64,000 nt of DNA, from positions 1,860,001 through 1,924,000 of the forward strand of contig JABMLP010000005.1 in the NCBI GenBank assembly GCA_013176395.1. The letters run 5' to 3'. Numbering within the stretch: the first letter of the stretch is position 1; the number at the start of each line of letters is the position of its first letter. Shown one piece after another: positions 11,034 through 22,790 of the stretch. The notes under the pieces are model-generated. The model ran no database searches and was not told the DNA's origin. It was given only the letters and a program-made list of their open reading frames with translations. Both the position numbers and the translations under genes were made by a program. Source of the stretch: Venturia oleaginea. Lineage: Eukaryota; Ascomycota; Dothideomycetes; Venturiales; Venturiaceae.

Positions 11034-11696
11034 TTTAGATTTACTCAGAGTTTACTTTCTTACGAACAAAAAGCTCTATCTCAAGAGTGTCTGTGCTTAT
11101 ACAGAAGCGGCAGGTGAACGAGGCTGCGCACCTCTCACTTCAACAAATTGAGGCTAGGCTGCCCTGAAATGAAATTGATTACCCACCTGTCTCACGTCTT
11201 CTGTCGAACAATGAGGAAATCGCTGGTTGCGTGTTTTGTTTGAGGGGGGAGTGGAAAGGCTCTGGCATCATTATGTTTCATAACTGGCAGTCGATGCAAC
11301 TCATAGATCCTCCTTCGACACAGCTACAATTAATTATAGCGTACACTCTCATAGCCTACACTCAATCTAATAGTCACAGATCGTGTCAACCAATGTAATC
11401 CTCCATCGTACAGAAATAATCATACAGACATCTCAGCTATTTCCCATCCAACCCGACGAACAGACTGCCCGTAATAAGATATCTGAGGACAAACGCCGAA
11501 AATTATCTACGCACCCGCAAGCCCAAACTCCAAGCCATTTCCCCTTGAAAGTCCCTTTTGACGCCTTTGCTGGGTGGTCTCCTCTTCGCAGAGTCTCTAC
11601 CTTGAAAAGAGACACGAATCAGCAAACGTAGAGAACTGAAGGAAATATCCAGGGCGTGAATGGTCATGAAAATAGAGTAATACGCGTGAAAGAAAC
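11034..11696. other. Intergenic, nothing recognised
   Basis: This stretch lies between the transposon and the 3' end of the ING-family gene. The small ORFs at 11383-11700 have no domain. Confidence 0.4.
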
Positions 11697-14093
11697 TCAT
11701 CGTCTGCGGCCGGGTTCATCTTTCACACCTTTCTTTGTGTCGTCCAGCCCCAGCTTGACGCGACATTCTGGGCACCACCACTTGACACGGCGACCGGGGA
11801 TCTCTTCGAGGCCGACGCAACCAAGGTGAAACCATTCCTTTTCGCACTGTCTCGCGTCAGTATAGGTCAAGAAAAGTTATGAGGAGCAGCTTACCTCTTC
11901 GTTTTCGCACGCAACCATGGTTCCCCAACTCACATCGCCGCAAATACAGTAACGCTCCTCGTTAGGATCAATAGGCTCATCCATGTCGCCCACATCCTCT
12001 TTCTTCACCTTGTCGTCAGTAGCAGCATTATAAGCAGCGCCCCTCTTCCTCGGCGCCGCCTTGCGCCTGCTGATACCCACCTTGCCTTTTCCATCCTCAT
12101 CGGCAGTAACAAGACCAGGTGCTTGACGACGACCAGCTCTAGTGGTGCGAGGCTGCACTGGTTCGGGCATGGACGAGGCTGATGAATTGGCTTCGACGAC
12201 GCTGGCTCGACGCTTTTCGCGCAGTTCACGTCCTTCATTGCGTTTAGATGGAGGCTCTGCAGAAGCAGCCTTTCCTGGCACGACGGCACTGTGGGACGAC
12301 CGCGGCCGCATCTCTCGTTCCTTGGGTGGTTCATTTTCCTTTTGCTTCTCTTTCGCTGTCGTCTCAGCCACGTCAGCTGTTTCAGGTGTAACCTTTGGTC
12401 CAACAGAGGAGCGTCGTGTCCGTGTCTGAGTAACTGTTGGCTGTACAGGAGCTGGCGTTGGTGGTGAAACCTTCTTGGCCTCAACTGCTGGAGCTGGTGT
12501 AGGCGCAGGAGTGGGCTGTTTCTTCTTGGGAGATGGAGCCGGTGGTGCCAAAGGTACAATGGTCGTTGTCGTGACCGTTGCAGTCTTGACAGGCGCCGGT
12601 TTCTTCGCCGCTAATGGCTTGGGTGCGATTGGATGATTAATTTTGAGCTTCTTAGGACCGGGTTGGACCATATCTTTACTGCTTGAAGCAACTACAGGAG
12701 TGTCCACTGATGCAGTTTCCTTCTCCGACTCGCGTTTGCGCTTCCTCGCCGCTGCCCTGTTATCTTTCTTTTGTGTGCTCGCAGGTACACCGATTTTGAG
12801 TGACTCGGGAAGGGGGTTCGAGTTTTTCTTGTCGAAAAGATTGGCGAAGGAGGAATTGATGGTAGCAAGTTGCTTGTTGGCCTCTTCCAGCTCCATGGCC
12901 TCAGCCAGTGCCTTCTCTGCTTTCTTTTGCTTCTTGGCTTCATTAAGCCGCATGCCACGATTTATCAAATCTTCAGTCTGCCCAGGCGAGAGGTCCATCG
13001 AAACTTCGCCAGGTCCGAGAACTTTCTTTCTTGGATCGACTGGGTCCTCGTCAATGAAGGGCTCGCCATTTTCTTCGCATTGCTGCTTCGTCTTCTCGTA
13101 GTTTTCGCGTCCTCGATTTGTACTGGCCAGGACTCGACGAATCATGGTATCGCTTGGTGTCCAAATCGCATTCTTCTTCATCTGCTTCCTTAGCTTCGCC
13201 ATTTCGTACTCGGTAAGCTTGAACCATGGCATCCATTTGCTTCCAGGTTTCGCATCTTGTGGTGGAGGAGTAAGTAGCGCGAGAGCATTGCTTGTTGAAA
13301 TTCCCGCGACTTGGCTATGAACGTTAGTTCCAAACTGCCCCGGTGTACGAATCTTGAGAGGATTCGGGGTTTTCTGAGACCTGTCGCGTGGTTTTGGTGT
13401 CTTCTGCACTCTTATTCTTGCCGCACCACTCTTTCGATTTCGTGCAGCCTGTTCTGTGCCGATGTCCGATAACTCTGCAACAACCTCCTCTTCCGATTCT
13501 GTCCAAATTTCGTCTTCCGGGCCAAGATTAGGGAGGACGTCGCCAGGGATAACGATTCGGCGATGCTTGGGAGCCCGTCCACCAGCAACATGTAGAGTAA
13601 GCCTGGGGGCCTTCTCGGGTTCCGTCTTCTTGGCCGCTCTTAATGCTTGTGGTGAAAGGGGTACAGGAGTAGGGTCTCGCGAGGGTGGTTTCGGGAGCTC
13701 CTTTAGCTTTTTGATAATGACGGAGATTCGACTGCTATGCCTTTGTGAGACATCCTGCAGGCGGACTGCTTCTGCATATGCTGCTTCGCGATAGCTGATA
13801 GCTTTGTTCAGGGCTGTAGATATCTGTACGCGTAGGTCTGCCGGGTCTGGTCGGTCGCTTGCATCCAACTTAGGGAGATCGGCATATAGGGCGGTCAGAT
13901 CATGAACTTTCTCAGAAGCTTCTTGGTAGTTGGAGTCGAGCTTTCCGATAAGTGTGAGTGATCGATAGAGGTCTGACGGGAAGTACTCGGTGTAGTCTAA
14001 GAAGTCGTGGACCGTGGCCTGGGCATCTGGGTCGGCGGGCTCTCTCAGGGTGATAGCCGAATAGCTGTCAGGCATCTCCGTATCTGCCGACAT
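11697..14093 (-). CDS. ING-family chromatin regulator with C-terminal PHD finger
   Basis: Minus-strand exons 14093-11895 and 11846-11697, separated by a 48-bp intron, give 782 aa. The N-terminus (about residues 25-110: ATVHDFLDYTEYFPSDLYRS and following) matches the ING N-terminal coiled region used for joining histone-modifying complexes. A long middle part (about 140-700) is rich in Pro, Lys, Ser and Thr and looks disordered. The PHD finger (about 715-763) shows the full C4HC3 set: YCICGDVSWGTMVACEN, EKEWFHLGC and WWCPEC. ING PHD fingers read trimethylated H3K4 and recruit histone acetyltransferase or deacetylase complexes. The intron cuts the PHD finger in half, so an unspliced reading stops after CENEE. 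Which yeast ING it matches (Pho23, Yng1 or Yng2) is not decidable here. Confidence 0.88.
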
Positions 14094-14697
14094 GGTGACT
14101 GGATGTGTTGAGGGCTGTCCTTGGGTGGTGGTGTGTTTCTAGGCGGTGGGGTGCGTGGTGGTCATGTCTCTGGCCATGGAGGCAGCTACGCCGTGTGGAA
14201 GAATGCGCGAACTTGAGGGATGGTTCGCGTGGGTCTGCTTAAAATGCCGGAATTAGTAGTAGCCCAGCTAAATGGATATATGGTCGGATTCTGGACGTTT
14301 AGGCGTCGCGTACTCGTGTCGACGATGGTGTTAAGTTAGAGGAGTCGTGAAGCTCGTCACATGAATACGTGGCGTCTTCGTGCTTCTTTGCCCCGAAATT
14401 TCTCGTACATGTTCTCAACAATACGTCTCAATGCCGATTCCCGCATGCAGACAATTCACATCGTTATTGGGCTCATTGTAAGACGGCAATGAATTAATCT
14501 GTAACATAACAGTCTTCCCGGACTTGCCAATATTGTGGGCAGCAGAGGGAGAGATGCGTTTCTTGAGTCACCTGTATCGTCTTGTGCAACCACTGGTGAT
14601 TCTATCCACTTAGGTACCTACACGCAGCTTCCATCTTCCGAAGACTCTCAGACACCAACGCCCAACCAACATTTTGCTCACCTCCACCTCACACACT
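14094..14697. promoter_or_regulatory. Shared upstream region of two divergent genes
   Basis: About 600 bp lies between the divergent starts of the ING-family gene and the Gfd2-like gene, so it must hold both promoters. No specific operator could be identified. Confidence 0.45.
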
Positions 14698-16794
14698 ATG
14701 GCTTCATCAGCAATGGAGGCTAGGCTGGCACGCCTTCGCGCTGCCATCAAAGACGATCTCGAGAAACTTCCAGACATCCCCAAGTCTGAGCCAAAAACTG
14801 AAGTCGAACCTGAACTCAAACCGGAGGTGAAGGCTGCTCCCACTCCAGCTTTCATTGGTCCACCCAGACCTCCGCCCAAGTCTCAGCACAAGCCCGCCCT
14901 CAAACCCAATCCTGGTAACATTATCTGGCCAGAAGATGCTTCTAGCGATGATTCTGAAGCTGATTGTGACATGGAGTTCATCCGCGTCAAAGAGGATGAA
15001 GGAAGAATCAAAGCGTTCGAGAAGGAAGACTCCTCCGATGAAGACGACATAGCTATTCCTCGCATCATCAAGAAGGTCAAACTTGCCAAGGGTCAATTGG
15101 CTCCACAGGGTCAAGACTACGTTGCTATCATCGCCTTCAGCAAGTTCCCATACAAGTACATCTCCAAAGAATACTCTGAGAAAGTCGCCGACTCTTTCTT
15201 CAATGCTGGAAAGTTCTGGATGAGAGACTGGGATCTGTAAGTTTGACTCTTCTTTGTATTGCCGTCTTGAAGCGAATTGCCACTGGCTAGTCGCGGTGAA
15301 TACTTCACCTTTCGACTCGCTCGGGTCAAGACATTTGACCTAAGATGTATCTGTTTTGAAAGGCTTTTGCAACTTTCCTTCATTCTTCAGACATACACTC
15401 CTGATCACACTCACACTCATAGGTACTACGTCTGGCCTCTTGACTACTCTCCCAAGCCCTTGGTCCTCGTCACGGAAGAGCAATTCGCCTACCTGATCAA
15501 AGAGATTAACACTCGATTTCCGCATCTACACGTCGACCCGAAGGATAGCTGGTACTCTGAGGTCGGTCTCACTTGCGACTTCAACAGCTTCAAGCATCCC
15601 CGCTTTCTACCCCGCTTCCTAGGCCGCTGCAGCTCGAAGGACCAATACGACAACATGGTTGACCAATCACCGAGTGCCGAGTTTATGCGAAAGGATGACC
15701 CGACACTGAAGAAGGCACCCGATGATCGCTCTAGGGAAGCCTTCGGAGCACTGGTCGAGAATGCTCTTGCCGCCAACAAGGCAAAGAATCAGCAGAGCAA
15801 GGAGTTGAGACGGGTCGCGCGAGTCGAGAAGCAGAAGGACATGGGTAAACAGTTGAAGCGTGCTCAGCGTTATCTCGGAGTGCGTCCAAAGAAGGAGATT
15901 GGTAAGTACATGCAAAAAAGAGCATTAATCGAAGACGAATTAATTGAAATACCAGTTGAAGAACAAGCCGCTTCAGCTATTCCGGCCATCGAGTACAGCC
16001 AGCCCGCTCCATATCCTTTCGAAAATTCACCTGTCTTCGTATGCATCGACGTCGAAGCCTACGAACGCAGCAACAAGATCATCACGGAAATTGGTGTCGC
16101 CACCCTAGACACCCTCGATCTCATTGGCGTTCACCCAGGAGTCTCAGGCATGAACTGGCAATCCAAAATCCGCGTCCGTCACTTGCGAATCAAAGAACAC
16201 GAACACTACCGTAACGGTGAATTTGTAAGCGATGCAGCAGACCAATTTGAATTCGGAGACTCTGAATTTATCTCACTCAAAGACGCACCCGCCATAATCG
16301 CAAGCTGCTTCAAACCGCCATTCTCCAACCCCAACGGTACTGAAGCAGCCAAAGGCGACGAAAAACGAAATATCATCTTCGTAGCCCACGATGCAAACTC
16401 GGACATTCAATTCCTCCGCCAAATCGGCTACGATCCACTCAATCTAAGCAATCTGCTCGAAACCTTGGATACAGCACTTCTCTACCGCGCCTACAAGCGT
16501 GATACCAATGCCAGATCCGTTGGAAACATTCTGTTCGATTTCAACTTTGTAGGTTGGAATTTGCATAATGCGGGTAATGATGCTGTGTACACCATGTGGA
16601 TCATGCTCGCGACATGCATCCGTGAAGCATGCGGACGTGGTAAGAGCGAGACAGAACTAGAGCGGCAGAAGAAGTTGGAGGAGGATATGAGGGCAGCTGA
16701 GGAGAAGGCGAGAGAGATGGTTTTGGAGGAGAATGCGGCCTGGGTCGAGGGAGTAGAGGACGAAGATGACGGTGGTGCTCCCATCAAGGCTTAG
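14698..16794 (+). CDS. Gfd2/YDR514C-like protein with DEDDh exonuclease-type domain
   Basis: Exons 14698-15236 and 15423-16794 give 636 aa. A further 54-nt segment (15902-15955) has a strong GTAAGT donor, ATTAAT-type branch sequence and CCAG acceptor. It is divisible by three, so it is probably a second intron, which would give 618 aa. The N-terminal half is acidic and charged. A conserved block follows (FPYKYIS, WMRDWDL-YYVWPL). The C-terminal half is an RNase H-like fold with the DEDDh residues in place: VCIDVEAY (D, E), VAHDANSD (D) and LHNAGNDAVYT (H, D). This matches the fungal family named after yeast GFD2/YDR514C. The catalytic set looks complete; the substrate is unknown. The start is the first ATG (MASSAMEAR). 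Confidence 0.78.
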
Positions 16795-17756
16795 AAAAGT
16801 GGCCTACATGGTCATGAAAATTTGGCGTGCTTGTACATTTGATGAGCTGGCATTCGAGCTTGGATAAGGATGTAGATATGATTCCTGGGTCTTTCGTGTT
16901 TGTCTAACGATGGACGGAAGACACACACCAGCACATCCGAGGAGTATAGATACCCAAGAAGGACATTCTCTACGGACAAATAGATGCAATAGCAATATTG
17001 AAGCATCCTGACACCACGGTCACAACCAACCCGTAAACGCCAAGTTCACTGTAAAATACAGCCACGTATCCGTTTTCTACGGGATTTGGCTCAGGAATTT
17101 CAAGTATATTTTTAAAAAAAAAGATCCGTAAAAAGATTGAATTTAAGAGATACTTGATTCCTACGAATTCGCGGGGGTTTCTACGATATTTTAGGATATT
17201 TTAGGGTGGTTTCGTAATGGAGAGAAGGTCCGATTAGTTTCTTACTTCTACGGCTCCTACCCTCTCTCTTCCTTTGCCTCTTTACCTTCAACTTCCTCGC
17301 CGTGACTGTGACTGTAAATATGACTATAACCGTAAGAGTGACCGAATGCTAACAATCTAGGTACTGCTTTGAAAGGCCGAGCCTCTTAAAGTGGTAGGAA
17401 CTACAAAATACTGAAAAGAAAGCTACAGACCTGGCACTATAGGTCAAAACCCGTAATTTACAGTCCTACATCTGATATGGGCTCACGGATGGGTCTGTGT
17501 GACTGTAGTGTTATTGCCAATCTCCCTTTCCTTCAAGGGAAACGCAGCAAAAGAATCATAATTCCCGATCTCCCTAACCTCCAAGGGTGATCATCAAGAC
17601 GCTCAAATGTTCATAAATTATACAAATATAAGTCGTAACCATCATCAAATCGTCACTGCATCTGAGGAGATAGCGAGTGTGTGATATCATGTCCCATTCC
17701 CAACATCAGGCCATGAACTCCCAATCCCAACACCATCCTAATCATTAGTCACAACC
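16795..17756. other. Convergent intergenic region
   Basis: AT-rich spacer between convergent genes. I see only simple sequence (an A run near 17113-17121 and GTGACTGTAA-type repeats near 17300-17340), no gene. Confidence 0.4.
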
Positions 17757-19342
17757 TCATCTCTCAGTGACAATGCTAGCCCATGGGTAATTACCAGCCA
17801 ACTTCTCCTTCAAACTGCCAACCTCTCCACCAGCAGCCCAAGCAATCACCTCTTCAAAAACAGGTGCTCCCTTTGCGTCGAGTGGACTCCAATGTCCACA
17901 CCCAGGAATCTGAATCACCTGGCTCGACATGCATCCAAAGAAATCTCTAATGCCTTCGATTGCAATCGAGCTCTCAATAGCGACATCGTTTTTCCCCCAA
18001 ATGACAGTTGCGGGAGCCTTCAATGCACCCTCAGGACCGGTATTGAAGAGTGCCGCCCCACTTGGAGAGCGTCGACGGACCTTGGCTGGCCGGAGTTGAT
18101 TGAGATCCCATAGTGTTTCGAGAGACTTCTCCCAGGGAGAGAAGGCGAGGTTGTCGCGATAGACACGGATCTTCTCGAACCAGGCTCCTTTCTGTGCTCG
18201 TTCACGTACGGAAGTAGGATATGTGAGATCTTCCTCGCCGTTGATTATACACTCTTCCATGCTTGGTCCTAATGAAGATGCCAACAACCTTGCACCATAT
18301 GAGCCTTCGAGAGGTTTGGAAGGATCCGGCTGCTTAGTCATGGCGTTGAGGTATCGGAGAAACCAGTGATCGCCCACAGCAGCTATTGAATCGACCATTG
18401 GACGAGGTAGTTTGAAGATGAAGATGTAGCCACTTTTGACCATTTGTCGGAGCAGGGGGGAGGCGTTCGAGAAGACGCAACGGAGAAGATTGAGGCGCAG
18501 CGAGAGAGGCGCGCGGAGCCATGTGTGCAGCATTTGTGAAATGGAGGCCAACCGATCTTTGATATTTGAGTAGGCAAGTTCTGGCTGTAGATTTCGCGTT
18601 AGATTAGGTTTATATCTTGAAGCTGGTGCTCACTTACGTGGATGGCATTGCTCAGAATGAAGCGGTCTGCAAGTCCTGGCGCTTCTGAAGCAAGTCTGAA
18701 TCCAATCACAGCACCCCAATCATGGGCGACGAGGACAACTCTCGAGTCCCCATCCTCTGTAGACAAGTACTGCTCCCTCATCTGTATGATGTATTCCGAA
18801 ATGGCCTCGAGGACATGGTTGGGTCCGTAGTTTGCTAAGCTGTCTGAGCCACCAGAGCCTGGGAGGTCGCACGCAACCATGATATAATTGTCCTTGAGCT
18901 TGCCAGGACTTTGTAGATATTGCTGCCACAGTACCCAACTGTCAGGGAAACCATGAAGGAATATAACGAGGCTCGTTATACCAGCGATACGACGGTCAGG
19001 GAGGGATTCAACATAGTGAAGTTTGATGCCGTTGCGAAGGTTACAGAAGCGGTGATTGAGGCCGTCAGCGTGGCTATTGAGGTTCCAAAGCTTGTGTCGA
19101 GCTGCAGAGCTGTCAGATAGTAATTCTCAGGGGAATAGGAGAGAGTCATTCATACCAATGGCAAGCTCTTCCCTGCTCTTGTTATCGAGACGGCGAAAGT
19201 TGGGCTTCCTGAAGACAGCCAGGAGTACATAGGAGACAAGACCAAAAGTGCCATATGCGAAGCTGAAGGCATGCCAGAGCAGTCTAGCGACGAGATTTGA
19301 TCTAGCGGACTTTGGGGGAACGTCAATAACATGCGTCGGCAT
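17757..19342 (-). CDS. Membrane-anchored alpha/beta hydrolase, epoxide-hydrolase-like
   Basis: Minus-strand exons 19342-19156, 19101-18638 and 18584-17757 give 492 aa, in frame throughout. A hydrophobic segment near residues 28-46 (SFAYGTFGLVSYVLLAVF) suggests an N-terminal membrane anchor. The catalytic domain shows the oxyanion motif HGFPDSW (112-118), an Asp nucleophile at about D190 in VAHDWGA, a cap region, the acid at about D417 in VIWGKNDVA, and the histidine at about H448 in PGCGHW. An Asp nucleophile in a HDWG context is typical of epoxide hydrolases and haloalkane dehalogenases; with HGFP, epoxide hydrolase is the better guess. The first intron uses a CTGCAG acceptor (the CTGACAG site eight bases upstream gives the wrong frame). 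The gene is convergent with the Gfd2-like gene. Confidence 0.85.
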
Positions 19343-19817
19343 TGTGAATGGTGGGAGTAGTTGTAGAGGCGATCAGGCCATTCGAGGGAATGACTTGATC
19401 TGGGAGCAATTGATTCTTGTGTAGTGGATTGCGAGGGAGAAAGGGACTCTCCTGATGGATTGTAGTTTCTCTTGGTAGCACCAGAAAGCAAATCATTCCT
19501 TCCTTAGAAGAAGAAGGGAGCACTAGGAGCACAAGGCTACCTTCTCAGACTAAACGCAGCTCAGGGTCCACCCCACCATATCCATACCAACAACCACCAA
19601 CACCCTGCTATTGTCAAGTATATCCATCATTGCTGTCTTCATTATCAGCCTCATTCTAGATGGCCGATAGAAATAATCACCAAGTTTGTCCAAGTATCGT
19701 GCAAATCATTCCATAGAAACGCTCACATCATATCATTGCTATATACACACCCTTCTCAGTTCACCCCTACAACTTTTCCGAGCAGGGTTTGAAAAGCGAC
19801 GACATCCCCAGAACCTG
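19343..19817. other. Intergenic, upstream of hydrolase
   Basis: It lies between the hydrolase start and the 3' end of the MFS gene, both on the minus strand. No further gene is supported. Confidence 0.4.
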
Positions 19818-21640
19818 TCATGGAATAAACGCGCTATGCTCCCTCAATCTAGCACCATACTTCCAAAGCAAAACTACTGCCGGAAGACCCAGCCCTAAAG
19901 TAATGCTACCAAGCACCGTACAGCCTACTCCATACCCCGAATCCTCAAACATAGTCGGGGCGAACAAAGGGAACACGAGCGCAGCAACAGAGCGTAGAAA
20001 GCAAGATACTGCTGATGCGGAAGCGGCATAGCAGCTATACGTGTCGACTAGGTACATTTGGCTGCTGAGGTAGCATATTATTGAGGCGCTGGCGAACAGG
20101 GCTATTCCAATCTAGTATATATGGTCAGCAAGGTTCGAAATCTGGCTTCTAACAACTTTTCCTGAGAGAAGGATAAAAGCCTACATCGGGAAAGATCCAG
20201 TGCATCTTCTCTTGTGCCGACCAGCCAAAGAAGAAAATTCCAGCGGCTGTGATAACGGTTGCTGGTGCGATCAATGGAAGTCTATATTCTGGGACGCCCT
20301 TTTTGGCCTGTGGCTTCGTTCCTATGGCGCACGCTGGATCGTCCTGCTTGTTGTGGGTTTTGGAGTCTAGCTGGGTCAAATGTCTGTATAATCGGTCTGC
20401 CATTGGACCAAAAATCGTAGATCCAACCAAAGATCCCAAGAGCGCAAGGTAATGCAAACTCGCCCTGCCTTTAGCCATTCCATATCTTCCCTCCCATAAT
20501 GTCGGCAAGCTCGAGATGATGAGGTAGAGCATTCCGAAGTTGAAGGCTTGGTAGATGCATAAGAGTTGGATCATGGGTTGTGTTGCGAGCATTCTCCACG
20601 GTCGTGCCATACTCACTCGAAGAATCTTTGGTAAAGTCTTGCCGTCCCATTCAGTGTGGAGATCTAGGTCTCCAATTTTTTCACGGAGGCGGCGTGCTTT
20701 TAGATTCAGAATTCGGGGTGTGTAGGTTTCGGGGAAGGCGATGAAGGCGACTAGTTGAAGTAAGAGACAAAAAAGGCTGAGAGACCAGAACGCCCAGCGC
20801 CAAGTTTTGTACTGAGATATGTACCCGCCAACTTTGTGGCACAGGTCAGTATTGATTCCTCTTTATAGTTAGGTGAGCGGAGAACTTACTTATGGGAGCT
20901 ATCACGGGACCTAGGACAGGGGCCATTTGATAGATACTCATAGCACTCCCTCTATTTTCCGCACTCCAGCAATCAGAAAGAACGCCGCTACCAATCTAGA
21001 AAAACTAGTTAGCTCGCTTCCCTCTCCAAGTAGGTGGCGTGGAAATTGAGTTACTCACGCCCACACTCGCACTTCCACCAACTCCAGCCAGAAATCGGCA
21101 AACGACTAACTCACTTCCATTCCTCGAAAACCCACACGCAGTGTTGAATAGGAGAAAAATTACACTCCCAGAAAGAATGATGAGTTTGCGGCCCCAAATT
21201 TCGGAACAAGGACTAAGAATGAAAGGACCCAAGGAGTATGCTAATAAAAAGATGGACATGATGAGATTTGTTTGAAGACCCGGAGGTATTTGTAGCTCTT
21301 TGCTTATGATGTCGAGAGCTGGTGCGGACATTGAAGAGGACATTGGTGCCGTGAAGGCGAAGAGTGATATTATTATTGTGACCTTCACTGAGTTAGGGCT
21401 GTGATTTCAGAAGGGATGACGAGGAATTCTCTTACTCTCCATTTCTTCAGTCGGGACCAGTTCTTCGGGTTCTCTGGATCTGTTGGAGAGTCCCATGTTA
21501 CCTATATGTGTGAGCAATCGTCTTGTTTCTCTAGACTTTTAGAGACTTGCAAGTTTCTTGTCATCTGGTGAGTGAGATGATACGTCTGAGGTTCCCGGGG
21601 AAACTTCAGATGCTTCTTCAATACTTCTGCTCTCAGGCAT
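19818..21640 (-). CDS. MFS transporter, DHA1-type drug:H+ antiporter
   Basis: Six minus-strand exons: 21640-21551, 21501-21436, 21382-21059, 20995-20890, 20831-20185 and 20111-19818, giving 508 aa with twelve predicted membrane segments. Before the first helix is the block LVTWDSPTDPENPKNWS, which marks the fungal polyamine/drug transporter (Tpo/Flr-type) group. Motif A-like CSEIWGRKLIIL and the antiporter motif C-like GPVIAPIIGGY are present. The first intron (21550-21502) begins GCAAGT instead of GT; this GC-AG reading joins KKL directly to VTWD in frame and no GT alternative does. It is likely a plasma-membrane exporter of small molecules, substrate unknown. A paralogue lies 9 kb downstream (30.5-32.6 kb). 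Confidence 0.87.
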
Positions 21641-22328
21641 CACAAGTATATGGTGGTGGAAATTCTTGGGACGAAGAACAGATCATTGGCAGAAAAAGTC
21701 GAGCGGCGATGACGGGAAAATCAGAAAGATAAGCTAATGGAAAAGAACTTCAAGAAATGCTGAAAAGGGCAAAAACGAAAGTGTTCCATAACGACTGCAG
21801 CAGGCCCGAAAACATATTGTTGTATTGACACTCCACGTCGATCGTGTCACAGTGTTCTTGACGGTGAAAACGTCAAGAGCGAATAAGCGAGGCCTTCAGG
21901 GACAGAATTGCTTGGCCATTTTCCCCAAGGAGGCGAAATAGGATTGCCGGTTTTCACAATAGAGACGCTACGACCATTATGGCCAGAAATAGCCAAAAGG
22001 GTAATTCGGGAAGCACGACAGGGATAGGGTTCTGGAGTCCGTGGAAGCTGGAACCACGGAACGTGCCTTACTACGCAAGACCTGTTTCATAACTGGTACA
22101 TGACTCAGATACAAATTACAATGTCGTCGAATGAGAACGCGCATGCTAGATTCATGCACCTGCCAAATAGGATATAGTCTTTTGTTTGACATTGTTAAAC
22201 TGAGACTGGTTCACTTCTTTTGAGAAGCATTGGAGGGGAGAAGGATCTGCAAGTGAAGAGCGTGTTAGCGATTGATATAATCACAAGCTAGAAGACTTAC
22301 CAAGGAGGCGGACACGACATTCAGTATG
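21641..22328. other. Upstream of MFS gene, no gene seen
   Basis: Promoter side of the MFS gene. A 71-codon minus-strand ORF at 21977-22192 has no features. Confidence 0.35.
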
Positions 22329-22458
22329 TTACTACTGTGGTCTGATGCCGATCAAACGTGGGTGGATTCCCCTTGTACGATCCATGCTTCACAGCAAAAA
22401 CACCATTACGAAGATCTAGCTCCACCTACATTTAACTCGGCATCAGACCATAGTAAGT
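22329..22458. repeat. MITE-like inverted-repeat element A (about 130 bp)
   Basis: The arm at 22329-22366 (TGTGGTCTGATGCCGA and on to GGTGGA) is matched by the reverse complement of 22420-22458 (TATGGTCTGATGCCGA and on to GGTGGA), about 38 bp with a handful of mismatches. No ORF lies between. The same arm consensus appears in element B at about 23.6-23.8 kb, so this is a dispersed family and not a chance hairpin. Exact ends and target duplications are not clear. Confidence 0.6.
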
Positions 22459-22790
22459 AAATCATACAAGGTGGGCATGCAAAAGTGAAGTAGAACTCGA
22501 CTGAATGATTTAGAGCACGCTAATACTTTACATCTTCAGCTAGACTAAAAAGCCATGTGCCGCAAATGGAATTCATCGGGGCTATGGTCCTACTACGGTA
22601 TCCGGGTTATAAACGTAAAATGTCATCTTTGTCGTGGCTCTGGCGTCGAATCTCCTGGTAGACGTTCCTAAATCTACCTACAAACTCTCGGTGTAGAACT
22701 GATACTTGTAGAAATAGACATGAGTGTAATGGGCACAGGGATTCTGCTGTCTGTGCTGCATACCCGTTTAATAATCCGGATACCATAGTA

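Noticed and set aside
12643..13101. 152-codon ORF antisense to the ING-family gene
   Set aside because: Shadow of the long low-complexity coding region on the other strand.
15277..15420. Extension of the second Gfd2-like exon upstream into the intron
   Set aside because: The open frame is accidental; splicing from 15236 to 15423 gives the conserved RDWDL-YYVW junction in frame.
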